DNA of 64,000 nucleotides from Candidatus Phelpsiimicrobium noxiivivens (GTDB taxonomy: Bacteria; Omnitrophota; Gorgyraeia; Velamenicoccales; Velamenicoccaceae). The translations under genes were made by a program, and so were the position numbers. The stretch spans positions 1 to 64,000 of the forward strand of contig MNVR01000032.1 of NCBI GenBank assembly GCA_001873995.1, written 5' to 3'. This document shows positions 31,754 to 40,717 of the stretch, in pieces (position 1 is the first letter of the stretch; each line of letters begins with the position of its first letter). Below the pieces are notes generated by a model. The model searched no databases. It was not told the origin of the DNA and was given only the letters and a program-made list of their open reading frames with translations.

Positions 31754-32712
31754 TAATATTATTGATTTTGTTGGTGTTCTCGTTAATAACTGAGGCCTTT
31801 TTTGAAGGCGCGGAGACTGCCTTTGTCTCTATCAATTTTTTAAAACTCATGCATCTGATAGAGAAAAAAAACAAGCGCGCTATGCTCGTCCATGACCTCA
31901 TTAAGAAACCTGACAGGCTGCTTACGACAACACTTTTGGGCACGAACTTGAGTGTTGTCGTATCCGCGGTTTGCGTAACTGCTATTATTGAAAAATATTA
32001 TCCAGCCTACAGCATTCTTTTGGCGACTATCATTTTGACGCCTTTTTCTTTTATTTTTTGCCAGCTTTTGCCCAAGGCAGTAGCCCGCTATAACGCGAAC
32101 CGCATATGTCTTTCTTTGGCCGGCCCTTTGAAGTGGAGCGAGAGGGCGTTTTGGCCGTTCGTCAATTTTTTCGTATTTTTTGCCAATACGTTAGGCCGCG
32201 TAGTGAGCCCCAAAGGTTTGAGAAAAAATCCATTTTTGACCAAAGATGATATCAAATCTCTTATTAAAGAGATCTCGCGTGAGGGTATCTTAGAGGCTCA
32301 CGAGAAAGAGGCCATGGATAAGATATTTGATATGACGCTTGCCCGCGCGGCGGATATAATGGTGCCTATGAAGAATGTGGCGGTTTTTGACGCCGGCGAT
32401 ACACTGGAGGCCGTTAAAGCCAAAGCGCTGGTTTCTGGATTCACGCGTTTCCCGGTGTTAAAAGGTAAGGAACTGGCAGGCATTATAAATATTTTTGACA
32501 TTTTTTATAATCCGGTCGGCGACTGGCAGGCGTTTATCAGGCCATTGATCAAGATAGAGTATGACCAGAGCGTGGACAAGGTCTTTTCCAGCATGCAGCC
32601 CAGTAAAGAAGTGATAGCGGCTGTGTTTAAGGGCCCTGAGATGGCAGGTATCCTGACCATGGAAGACCTGATGGAAAATATCGCCCCTAAGTTAACCCCG
32701 GCGAAGAAGTGA
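31750..32712 (+). CDS. CNNM/DUF21-CBS membrane protein lacking the CorC_HlyC domain
   Basis: The GTG start overlaps the stop of the upstream paralogue. The N-terminus repeats the CNNM pattern (TEAFFEGAETAFVSIN) and CBS-like repeats follow (ADIMVPMKNVAV, GILTMEDLMENI). At 320 residues it stops before the CorC_HlyC domain, so it is a naturally shortened partner. A function in Mg2+ or other divalent-metal balance is inferred from the family. Confidence 0.82.
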   Translation: MIILLILLVFSLITEAFFEGAETAFVSINFLKLMHLIEKKNKRAMLVHDLIKKPDRLLTTTLLGTNLSVVVSAVCVTAIIEKYYPAYSILLATIILTPFSFIFCQLLPKAVARYNANRICLSLAGPLKWSERAFWPFVNFFVFFANTLGRVVSPKGLRKNPFLTKDDIKSLIKEISREGILEAHEKEAMDKIFDMTLARAADIMVPMKNVAVFDAGDTLEAVKAKALVSGFTRFPVLKGKELAGIINIFDIFYNPVGDWQAFIRPLIKIEYDQSVDKVFSSMQPSKEVIAAVFKGPEMAGILTMEDLMENIAPKLTPAKK

Positions 32713-32719
32713 GGTATTG

Positions 32720-33922
32720 GTGAAAAATATAAAATATTTTATCCCAGGTGTTTTTTCGGCGGTCATTCTGGCCTTTTTGGTATTTGCCCCTCGGGGAGTT
32801 CTTGCGCAGGATGCCGCGCTAGAGGCTGGGCCGCAGGCCAGGCTATCGGTTACTGTTTTCCATATGCCTACCTGCAAGGCCTGCCAGAAAGTGATATCCG
32901 ATGTCATTCCGTCTGTCGCGCGGAAATATGGTGATAAGGTCAACTGGTTGTATGTTGACATAACATCAGAATTAAATTATAAGCGTTTTCTGGAACTGGG
33001 AAAACAGACAGATAAGCATTTGGCAACTCCGGCTATTGTTATAGGTAAAACAGTCCTTATTGGTGTTGCGGACGCGGCAGACTCCCTTGATAAGACTATT
33101 AATGCTGCCCTTGCCTCGCGGTCGTTTAAGTCTTTCGCGCTTGAAGGTAAGGGGGTAGACCTTCTTGAGCGTTTCAGGTCTTTCGGCCCATGGGCTATTG
33201 TCGGCGCGGGCCTTATTGACGGCATTAACCCCTGCGCTTTTACGGTCATCGTATTTTTTGTTTCTTTCTTAAGTGTCATGGGATATAAGCGCGCGGAGAT
33301 GGCCCTTATCGGCGCGTTTTATATTATGGCTGTATTTTTTACATATCTTGCTTTAGGGCTTGGATTTTTTAAGGCATTTTACAGCCTAAAGTCTTTTTAT
33401 CTTGTTTCAAAGTTGGCTTATATGGGCATAGGCGCTTTAAGCCTTTATTTCGGCATCTTGGCTATAAAAGATTATATTATTTATAAAAAGACAGGCGATA
33501 CCTCAGGCATGGCATTGCAACTGCCGAGGCTTATTAAAAATAAGATACACGCGGTCGTAGGCGCCTATTACAGGAAAGATAAGTCCGCTGGGAAAAAAGC
33601 CCTTTTTGGTTTAGTGTTTAGCGCTCTGGTGGTGGGTTTTCTGGTCTCGCTTTTAGAAGCGGTTTGCACAGGCCAGCTGTATTTGCCTACGATCGTATTC
33701 GTTTTGAAAGAAGCCTCGTTGCGCGCGCGAGCCATTTTTTATTTGGTGGCCTATAATTTTATGTTTATCTTGCCTCTTGTCCTCGTTTTGCTATTGGCCC
33801 TCTTTGGTGTTTCATCTAACCAGTTTGAAAACTATGCCAGAAGAAATTTAGGCCTGGTAAAGCTGTTAATGGCCGCTGTTTTTCTGGCTTTAGGCATTGT
33901 CCTGTTGCGTGGTTTGTTTTAA
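32720..33922 (+). CDS. Thioredoxin-like plus CcdA/DsbD-like membrane fusion
   Basis: GTG 32720 is favoured because GAGG lies five bases upstream (TTG 32717 is too close). A signal anchor is followed by a periplasmic thioredoxin-like domain with Cys52-x-x-Cys55 (PTCKACQ). A multi-helix membrane domain then carries INPCAF and LLEAVCTGQ, two cysteines placed as in CcdA/DsbD electron carriers. It probably moves electrons across the inner membrane to periplasmic thiols. The C-terminal DsbD thioredoxin and the N-terminal DsbD-alpha domain are absent. Confidence 0.8.
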   Translation: MKNIKYFIPGVFSAVILAFLVFAPRGVLAQDAALEAGPQARLSVTVFHMPTCKACQKVISDVIPSVARKYGDKVNWLYVDITSELNYKRFLELGKQTDKHLATPAIVIGKTVLIGVADAADSLDKTINAALASRSFKSFALEGKGVDLLERFRSFGPWAIVGAGLIDGINPCAFTVIVFFVSFLSVMGYKRAEMALIGAFYIMAVFFTYLALGLGFFKAFYSLKSFYLVSKLAYMGIGALSLYFGILAIKDYIIYKKTGDTSGMALQLPRLIKNKIHAVVGAYYRKDKSAGKKALFGLVFSALVVGFLVSLLEAVCTGQLYLPTIVFVLKEASLRARAIFYLVAYNFMFILPLVLVLLLALFGVSSNQFENYARRNLGLVKLLMAAVFLALGIVLLRGLF

Positions 33923-35643
33923 TGAAGCCCCCCCAATTTTTACCAACCAATAAAAATGAAATGCGTCAACGCGGGTGGGATGCCTGTGACGTGATATTTA
34001 TCACGGCTGACGCTTATTGCGACCACCCGAGTTTTGGCGTGGCTCTTCTCTCCAGGCTTTTGGAAGACGAGGGTTACAAGGTCGGCATTATCGCCCAGCC
34101 CGATTGGCATAAAAATGATGATTTTCAGAGGCTGGGGCGGCCCCGCCTGTTTTTTGGTATTACCGCGGGCAACCTGGACTCTATGCTTAACATTTATACC
34201 TCCAATATGAATTTAAGAAAGTTAGATAAGTATTCTCCCGGAGGAGCTGTCGGGCTTCGCCCCAAACTTCCTACCATTGTCTACGCTAATAAGGCGCGTG
34301 AGCTTTTTAGCGGCGTGCCTGTTGTCATAGGAGGGATAGAAGCGAGCATGCGCAGGCTCGCGCATTATGATTTTTGGTCTGACAAAGTAAAGCGTTCTAT
34401 TCTTTTTGATTCAAAGGCTGACATGCTTATCTATGGCATGGGGGAGCGCCAGGTATCTGAGCTTGCCCGCCGCCTTAAAAAAGGCGAGGTTATAAATAAT
34501 ATTAATGATATACGCGGCACGGCCGTGGCGCGAAAAGACTTGTCGTTCTTGGAAGGCTTTGTTACTCTGCCTTCTTTTGAAGAGGTCGTAGCTGATAAGC
34601 ATAAATTTTTGGAGGCGTTTAAGCTTTACTCAGGAGAGCTTGGCCCTTTTTCGGCGCGTCCGGTAGTTCAGAAGGTTGACACGCGTTTCTGCGTCCAGCT
34701 TGCGCCTGCGCAGCCTTTGACTACAGAGGAACTGGATAGGATCTATGCTTTAAAATTTACCAGGCTCTGCCATCCGCGGTATGAGGCATTTGGCGGCGTG
34801 CCAGCGTTAAAGACCGTGGATACTTCTATTACGAGCCATCGTGGTTGCGCGGCGTCCTGTTCTTTTTGTTCGTTGTCTCTGCATCAGGGCCGCGTTATTC
34901 AGAGCCGCTCTGCTGAGTCGATTGTGCGCGAAGCCAAGGATATCTCATCACAGCCGGATTTTAAAGGCGTTATCTCCGACGTAGGAGGCCCGACGGCAAA
35001 TATGTATGCCGCTACATGCGCCGTAAAGAATATATGCGAAAGGACAGATTGCCTCTGGCCTAAGATATGCCCGAATTTTAAAATTGGCTGCGCTAAACAA
35101 CTGGAAGTTCTTCGGGCGCTGCGTTCGTTAAAAGGCGTTAAGCAAGTCAATATCCAAAGCGGCGTGCGTTATGACCTTTTACTCTTGTCTGAAGCAAAAG
35201 AATATTTTAAAGAGCTTTGCAGTTACCACGTTTCAGGCCAGTTAAAAGTTGCGCCTGAACATGTCTCTGATAAAGTATTGCATCTTATGCGAAAGCCGGC
35301 ATTTAAGGTTTATGAAGAATTTGTAAAGGCATTTGATGAGATAAACGGGGAGCTTGGCAGCGCCTCCGGCGAAGTGCCCGGCAGGGCAAAAAAACAGTAC
35401 CTCGTGCAATATTTTATCACTGCGCATCCGGGCTGCGATGCTGTTGACGCCCATAAGCTCGCGCTATTTACAAAAAAGATGGGTTACACGCCAGAACAAA
35501 TACAGGATTTTATACCTCTGCCCATGACGCGTTCAAGCGTTATGTATTATACAGGCCTTGACCCTGAGACTGGCAAGCCGCTGTATGTTCCTAAAGGCAG
35601 GTCCGCGCGTTCTATGCAAAGAGAAGCGATCCAGGGTACCTAA
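33922..35643 (+). CDS. ygiQ: YgiQ-family radical SAM protein
   Basis: The 573 residues show the YgiQ N-terminal block (FITADAYCDHPSFGVALLSRLLE) and the conserved RPRLFFGITAGNLDSMLN-like motif. The radical-SAM cluster motif is Cys309-x3-Cys313-x2-Cys316 (HRGCAASCSFCS), and the C-terminal part contains QYFITAHPGC. The protein binds a 4Fe-4S cluster and SAM; the substrate of the family is unknown. The ATG overlaps the upstream stop. Confidence 0.88.
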   Translation: MKPPQFLPTNKNEMRQRGWDACDVIFITADAYCDHPSFGVALLSRLLEDEGYKVGIIAQPDWHKNDDFQRLGRPRLFFGITAGNLDSMLNIYTSNMNLRKLDKYSPGGAVGLRPKLPTIVYANKARELFSGVPVVIGGIEASMRRLAHYDFWSDKVKRSILFDSKADMLIYGMGERQVSELARRLKKGEVINNINDIRGTAVARKDLSFLEGFVTLPSFEEVVADKHKFLEAFKLYSGELGPFSARPVVQKVDTRFCVQLAPAQPLTTEELDRIYALKFTRLCHPRYEAFGGVPALKTVDTSITSHRGCAASCSFCSLSLHQGRVIQSRSAESIVREAKDISSQPDFKGVISDVGGPTANMYAATCAVKNICERTDCLWPKICPNFKIGCAKQLEVLRALRSLKGVKQVNIQSGVRYDLLLLSEAKEYFKELCSYHVSGQLKVAPEHVSDKVLHLMRKPAFKVYEEFVKAFDEINGELGSASGEVPGRAKKQYLVQYFITAHPGCDAVDAHKLALFTKKMGYTPEQIQDFIPLPMTRSSVMYYTGLDPETGKPLYVPKGRSARSMQREAIQGT

Positions 35644-35770
35644 GAAAGCTTCAGAAATACCTAAAAAATTAAATTTAGCCCAGTGCACAAAAATTTGTCG
35701 TAACTCATTTATAGTTATACTGTTAGCTAAATTACGTGCCATAAACTTGAGAAAGCTTCATAAATTTTTG

Positions 35771-35825
35771 TTGACAAGTAAGATCCCTAAGGTATAATTA
35801 TGACATTGATAATCAATATCATTAT
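35771..35825 (+). promoter_or_regulatory. Strong sigma-70 promoter with Fur-box-like site upstream of fur
   Basis: TTGACA (35771-35776), 16-bp spacer and TATAAT (35793-35798) form a near-consensus promoter. Directly downstream, ATTGATAATCAATATCATTAT (35805-35825) resembles a Fur box, which implies autoregulation of the Fur-family gene. Confidence 0.7.
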
Positions 35826-35841
35826 GTAGCAAGGAGTAGTT

Positions 35842-36279
35842 ATGGAGCGCAAGAAAGAAGAAGAGGTCTTTGCTGATTACGCGCGGCGCAAGAACTTAAA
35901 GCACAGCGTCCAGCGCGAGGCGATCCTGAAGATATTTTTAAAAAACGAAAGGCATTTAACAGTAGATGAGCTTTATCAAGCGGCCAAAAAGGCCGCGCCA
36001 GGCATAGGTTTCGCGACTATTTACAGGACATTAAAACATCTCTGTGACAGCGGGTTATGCCGGGAGCTAAAGTGTGAAGACGGCGTCACCCGTTACGAAC
36101 ATCTCTACGGGCATTCGCATCATGATCATTTGATCTGCACCAAATGTGGCAAGTTCGTTGAAGTTGTTGATTTCGGCATTGAAAAGCTGCAGGAAGCGCT
36201 TGCCAGGAAGGAGGGGTTTATGCTGACAAAACATAAGTTGGAGCTTTATGGCCTTTGTAAAGACTGCCAAAAGGAATAA
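35842..36279 (+). CDS. fur: Fur-family metal-responsive regulator
   Basis: The 145 residues show a winged helix (VQREAILKIFLKN ... GFATIYRTLKHL) and then the metal-binding HEHLYGHSHHDHLI-like block, CTKCGK and a terminal CKDC. These supply the sensing and structural sites of Fur/PerR/Zur proteins. Fur-box-like sequences both in its own promoter and before the next gene, with feoB and a DtxR-FeoA gene downstream, point to iron as the signal; PerR or Zur roles are less likely but not excluded. Confidence 0.85.
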   Translation: MERKKEEEVFADYARRKNLKHSVQREAILKIFLKNERHLTVDELYQAAKKAAPGIGFATIYRTLKHLCDSGLCRELKCEDGVTRYEHLYGHSHHDHLICTKCGKFVEVVDFGIEKLQEALARKEGFMLTKHKLELYGLCKDCQKE

Positions 36280-36302
36280 TTAAGATTTTTTTTGAGTTAA
36301 CA

Positions 36303-36326
36303 TTGATAATGATTATCATAATCATA
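36303..36326 (+). promoter_or_regulatory. Double Fur box before the iron locus
   Basis: Two perfect 7-1-7 palindromes overlap by six-base offset: TGATAATGATTATCA (36304-36318) and TGATTATCATAATCA (36310-36324). This is the classic two-dimer Fur site. It overlaps a promoter-like TTGAGT (36292-36297) with the -10 region near 36315-36320. Confidence 0.75.
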
Positions 36327-36343
36327 TTGGGAGAGTAAAGATA

Positions 36344-37072
36344 ATGTTCTTAAAAAGAATAGTGATCTCGTTTGTCTTAGTAGGAATGTATTTTGTAAAC
36401 TCAGTTTCGTGCGTTTTTGCTGACCGCAGGAGTTACGTCTGGACATACGAATATATGACAATGCTCAAGGGCCGTTTTGAGTTTGAATATTATGTGACCA
36501 GCAAGATCCCCGATGCCGATAGGTCGGGTATAAATACGTTCGAGCATTGGCTAGAATTGGAGTACGGCATCACCGATCGCTGGGACGCAGCTATTTATCA
36601 ACAGTTTAAACATGCTCAAAAAGCCGCAGAGGCGGAGTTTACTTATGATGGGTTTAAAGCCAGGACCCGGTACCGTTTTGGCGAAAAAGGGGAATATATT
36701 CTTGATCCGCTTATTTACCTTGAATATATACGCAGTTCCGATCTTTCAAAACCTAATACAATAGAGGCAAAATTGATCCTGGCTAAAGATATCGGAAAGT
36801 TTAATTTTGCTTATAATCAGGTCTTAAAACAGGAAGTAGAGCACGACGGCTTGACTGAGCACGAGTACGTTGTTGCATTGGGATATAGGCCTATGCCCAA
36901 ACTTGGTGTAGGTTTAGAGTCAAAAGGAAACTGCGCAAAAGATAAATATGCTCTGGGTCCTACAGTTTCGTATAGAGGCAAAGGTTGGTGGGTTGCCCTG
37001 GGGGCGGTCTTTGGGCTCAATCACAGGACTAATGATATTGAAACAAGAATGATCGTAGGAATATTATTTTAA
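36344..37072 (+). CDS. Predicted outer-membrane beta-barrel protein, iron locus
   Basis: A signal peptide ends near VFADRR. The remaining roughly 215 residues alternate polar and aromatic positions as in a beta-barrel (FEFEYYVTSK, HWLELEYGITDRWDAAIY, EYVVALGYRPM, WVALGAVFGLN) and end in a Phe (VGILF), the usual outer-membrane assembly signal. It sits immediately after a double Fur box, so it is probably induced by iron shortage and may help iron cross the outer membrane. No named family. Confidence 0.65.
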   Translation: MFLKRIVISFVLVGMYFVNSVSCVFADRRSYVWTYEYMTMLKGRFEFEYYVTSKIPDADRSGINTFEHWLELEYGITDRWDAAIYQQFKHAQKAAEAEFTYDGFKARTRYRFGEKGEYILDPLIYLEYIRSSDLSKPNTIEAKLILAKDIGKFNFAYNQVLKQEVEHDGLTEHEYVVALGYRPMPKLGVGLESKGNCAKDKYALGPTVSYRGKGWWVALGAVFGLNHRTNDIETRMIVGILF

Positions 37073-37092
37073 TTAATGAAAGATAGAGAGTT

Positions 37093-38408
37093 ATGAAGAA
37101 GTTTTTCTGTGTTTTTGTTTTGAACATGTTCATTTGTCTGAATTTCGCTTTTGCTTCGGAGATCCATCATGATCCGACCAAGACATGTGGTGAGGACGAA
37201 GAGTATATAAAAGACGAAGCTGCCTGAGTTTTTACAATGGGCGGCTAGGTCAGATTGCGCGGTGACTTTGCAACTAACCAGAACCTTGGCAATCTTAGTT
37301 TTGCTCCCGGCCCCCATGATGGATAGCTTCTGGCAAGGACAAGATTGAATGCGTCATTAAAGCCTTATGTCTGGCTGGAAACGTTGTCCAGGGCCAGTAT
37401 TATACGCGTCGCGGTAACAGCGATTTTTCCAAGGTTGATCTTTATCAGGCCTATGTGGAGCTTTCCGATATCGACCATATGCCGTTTGATCTTAAAGTCG
37501 GGCGGCAGGAATTTTGTTACGGCTCGGCGTTTTTCATTGGAGCCAACGACTTCTATGAGGGGCTTGTTTGGGATGGGGTTAAAGCCAGGGTTGCACCCTT
37601 GGATAACTTCTGGATAGATCTGATCGGAGCGCGCTACGTAAAACTCAATGAAAACAAGAGCGACCCGGAGCCCGCGCTATACGGTATATATTCCAGTTAT
37701 AATTTAAAAAAAGATGCTGATCTTGATGTGTATTTCTTCTATCATAAGGGTGGTTTTAGTTTTTTCCATGCTGATCAGCCTGATGGCGCGAAATGGTTCA
37801 CTTTAGGAGCAAGGGGCGTAGGTAAGATCAATGAACAGTTTGATTATGAGATCGAACCCAGCTATCAGTTCGGAAAAATCGATAACACAACGCGCGCGGA
37901 TAGTGATACAATTATTGCTTATGGAGGCCACGCAGAAGCAGGTTATACGTTTAAGTCACGGTCTAACCCGCGCATATTTGCGGGGTATGCCTTTGGGAGC
38001 GGCGATAACGATACATCAGATAAGAAATATCGGGAATTCCACGGAAATATTTATAATGATAATTACATTGTTGGCGATATTAGCATTGTCCCTGACTTAA
38101 GTGGCTTGACAGTCGGCGCGGCAAGAGCCAGCGGTATGCGCATAGGGTTGGTCGGTATATCAGCGGATATTTCACCTAAGCTAAACTTGAACTTTGACTA
38201 TCATTATTTTTCCGCGGACAAGACGCCTTCCGGAATAAGCAGAGATATCGGCAGCGAGATCAACTTTATAGCGGCTTGCAAGCTTTCCAAAGACGTTAAT
38301 ATCATTATTGGCGCCAACAGGTTTTTTACAGCTGATTTTTTTATGGACGCATCCGGTTCCGGCAAGGACGTCAACTATCTTTACTTGCAGACACAACTTA
38401 ATTTTTGA
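37093..38408 (+). pseudogene. Decayed alginate-export-like porin gene
   Basis: ATG 37093 starts a signal peptide (MKKFFCVFVLNMFICLNFAFA). The same frame meets TGA 37225, TAG 37246 and TAG 37324, yet between and after them it still reads porin-like sequence (LRGDFATNQNLGNL; LLARTRLNASLKPYVWLE). The frame then shifts near 37390 into the long frame that runs to 38408 (QGQYYTRRG ... YQAYVEL ... DLKVGRQEF), typical of alginate_exp porins. Several independent lesions make it a pseudogene; the long 3' piece (37455-38408) alone would lack a signal peptide. Confidence 0.75.
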
Positions 38409-38438
38409 TCATCGCCGAAGGCGCAACGAGGAGATCTT

Positions 38439-40547
38439 ATGGGCCTAGTTAAAAAAATATTTGATAAATTCAGGTCTAATTCTTCTTGCTGCGGTGAAGG
38501 CAGCAAGATGAATAAATCGCATGATTTGTGCAAGATAGCGATCGTGGGTTCGCCCAACGTCGGCAAGTCCGTTATCTTCGGGTGTCTCACCGGCACCTAC
38601 GTGACCGTTTCCAATTATCCCGGCACGACGGTAGAGGTGATACGCGGTAAGGCCAAAATAGGCGAGACTGAGTTTGAGGTTATTGATACGCCCGGGATGT
38701 ATGCCTTTTTATCCATTACGGAGGAAGAGAAGGTCGCCCGAAACATCTTAATGGAGGAATCTCCGGATGTGATCCTCCACGTCGTAGATAGCAAGAACTT
38801 AGAGAGGATGCTCCCTTTGACATTACAGCTCTTGGAGGCTGATCTTCCTCTTATTCTCGTTCTTAATATCGTTGATGAAGCGCAAAGCCTTGGGATGAAG
38901 ATCGATCTTAATGTTTTGGGCAAAGAGCTTAAAGTACCCGTTGTTGCGACCGTAGGCACTACGGGCAAGGGTATGGATATCTTAAAGGGAAAAATTGAGG
39001 CTTTTGTTCAGAGCGGTGCCTGCAATAGGAGGCTCAGGGAGGTTCAAAACCTGCTCTCCGTATCCCCCTTAGAGGTCAAACTTCCTCAACAGGCAGCCAG
39101 GACTATCAGGCATAAGGACACAACGGATATATTTCAGATGGGCCTGGAGACCATAGAGCTCTTATTAAAAAAAGATTATGGCGTATCCAAGCGTTCTATG
39201 GCGCTTCTTTTGCTTCAGGAAGATGCTGATATCGTCGCAAAGGTCCGGTCTGATGAGCCGCAAGTCTTTGACGAGTTATGCCGTATCACAGAAGAAGTTA
39301 AAAGTTTTTGCCACGAACCTGTTTCTTATGTCGTGAGCCTGCAGAGGCAACAGGAAGCCAGCCGTATCTGTAGAGTTTCTGTGGAATATTCTCCTCAAGG
39401 AAAGCTTCCTTTTAGGGAAAGGTTAAGCCGTTTGATGATCGATCCTATTACGGGACTGCCCATTTTACTGCTTATACTTTATTATGGGCTCTATAAATTT
39501 GTGGGTGAGTTCGGCGCAGGCACTGTCGTTGATTTTATAGAGACGGATATATTTGAGAAAAACATAAATCCATGGATAATAGGGATTTTTGGCACGGTAA
39601 TTCCCTGGAAGGTTTTGAGGGATCTGTTCGTAGGAGAATACGGGATGCTCACCCTGGGCATCCGCTACGCGGTTGCGCTGATCCTACCTATTGTCACCAC
39701 GTTCTTTATTGCCTTTGCCGTGATAGAAGATACGGGGTATCTGCCACGATTGGCGCTTCTTATTGACAGGCTTTTTAAGAAGATCGGCCTGACAGGCCGC
39801 GCCGTCATACCTATGGTTTTGGGGTTGGGTTGTGATACTATGGCGACCATGGTAACGCGCACATTGCCGACAAAAAGAGAGAGGATCATTGCGACTCTTC
39901 TCTTGGCTTTGGCTATTCCCTGTTCGGCGCAGCTGGGCGTGATACTCTCATTGCTGGAAGGAAACCCTATAGGCCTTTGGGTTTGGTTAGGTGTATTAAG
40001 CTTGGTTTTTCTCTTGGTGGGGTTTTTATCTTCTATGGTTTTGCCCGGTGAAGCGCCTTCTTTTTATATGGAGATACCGCCTCTGCGCCTGCCAAAGGTC
40101 TCCAATGTATTGATCAAGACCCTGACGCGAGTCCAGTGGTATTTTGCCGAGATATTCCCTATGTTTATTTTAGCCAGCGTCCTTATTTGGCTGGGCCAGT
40201 TAACAGGCCTATTTGCTTTCTGCGTTCGGCTCCTGGAACATCCTATGCGTTGGATCGGGCTTCCTGATAAAGCGGCAGTTGCTTTCCTCTTTGGTTTTTT
40301 CCGCAGGGATTACGGCGTCGCCGGGCTTTATGATCTTAAGCAGTCGGGATTATTGAGCGGTAATCAGGTGGTTGTGGCTTGCGTCGCGCTTACTCTTTTT
40401 CTGCCTTGTGTGGCGCAGTTTTTGATGAATGTCAAAGAAAGGGGTTTGAGGGCCGGAATGCTTATGTCGGTTTTTGTCCTGTTCATTTCGTTCGCTGTGG
40501 CGTTCCTGGTCAATCTCGCGTTTGTTTCATTCGGTATAAAACTATGA
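38439..40547 (+). CDS. feoB: Ferrous iron transporter B (FeoB)
   Basis: The 702-residue protein starts with a Cys/Ser-rich stretch and then an N-terminal GTPase with GSPNVGKS (from residue 37), the conserved YPGTTVE switch and DTPGMYAF. The transmembrane part has the two Gate motifs (LGLGCDTMATMVTRT, LAIPCSAQLG). It imports Fe2+ across the inner membrane. The ribosome site GAGGAGA precedes ATG 38439; ATG 38508 is an alternative. It is the centre of the Fur-box locus and overlaps the zinc-ribbon gene by ATGA. Confidence 0.92.
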   Translation: MGLVKKIFDKFRSNSSCCGEGSKMNKSHDLCKIAIVGSPNVGKSVIFGCLTGTYVTVSNYPGTTVEVIRGKAKIGETEFEVIDTPGMYAFLSITEEEKVARNILMEESPDVILHVVDSKNLERMLPLTLQLLEADLPLILVLNIVDEAQSLGMKIDLNVLGKELKVPVVATVGTTGKGMDILKGKIEAFVQSGACNRRLREVQNLLSVSPLEVKLPQQAARTIRHKDTTDIFQMGLETIELLLKKDYGVSKRSMALLLLQEDADIVAKVRSDEPQVFDELCRITEEVKSFCHEPVSYVVSLQRQQEASRICRVSVEYSPQGKLPFRERLSRLMIDPITGLPILLLILYYGLYKFVGEFGAGTVVDFIETDIFEKNINPWIIGIFGTVIPWKVLRDLFVGEYGMLTLGIRYAVALILPIVTTFFIAFAVIEDTGYLPRLALLIDRLFKKIGLTGRAVIPMVLGLGCDTMATMVTRTLPTKRERIIATLLLALAIPCSAQLGVILSLLEGNPIGLWVWLGVLSLVFLLVGFLSSMVLPGEAPSFYMEIPPLRLPKVSNVLIKTLTRVQWYFAEIFPMFILASVLIWLGQLTGLFAFCVRLLEHPMRWIGLPDKAAVAFLFGFFRRDYGVAGLYDLKQSGLLSGNQVVVACVALTLFLPCVAQFLMNVKERGLRAGMLMSVFVLFISFAVAFLVNLAFVSFGIKL

Positions 40548-40717
40548 AATGTACGCTATGCGGGTATGAGTTCAATGAAAAAGATGCCCAGAGGGCGTGC
40601 AAAAATTGCCCGGTCATGAAAGGGTGTAAACTTATAAAATGCCCTAAGTGCGGGTTTGAAACACCGCCGGAACCTAAATGGCTGAAACTTTTTAGAAAAC
40701 GAAAGGAATGTAAATGA
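40544..40717 (+). CDS. Small zinc-ribbon protein next to feoB
   Basis: The 57 residues carry CTLCGYEF, CKNCP, CKLIKCPKCGFETP; paired CxxC motifs imply zinc or iron binding. ATG 40544 overlaps the FeoB stop and its own TGA overlaps the next ATG. The genomic position suggests a FeoB accessory, comparable to FeoC or the Cys-rich FeoB-associated proteins of other phyla, but I see no clear homology. Confidence 0.7.
   Translation: MKCTLCGYEFNEKDAQRACKNCPVMKGCKLIKCPKCGFETPPEPKWLKLFRKRKECK

Noticed and set aside
35558-35797. Small + strand ORF overlapping the end of ygiQ
   Set aside because: It is out of frame with ygiQ, basic and without a start signal; it runs into the fur promoter.
37225-37326. 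Stop-codon recoding (selenocysteine or suppressed TAG) in the porin gene
   Set aside because: Both TGA and TAG occur close together plus a frameshift, with no selenocysteine-element hairpin; decay explains all lesions.
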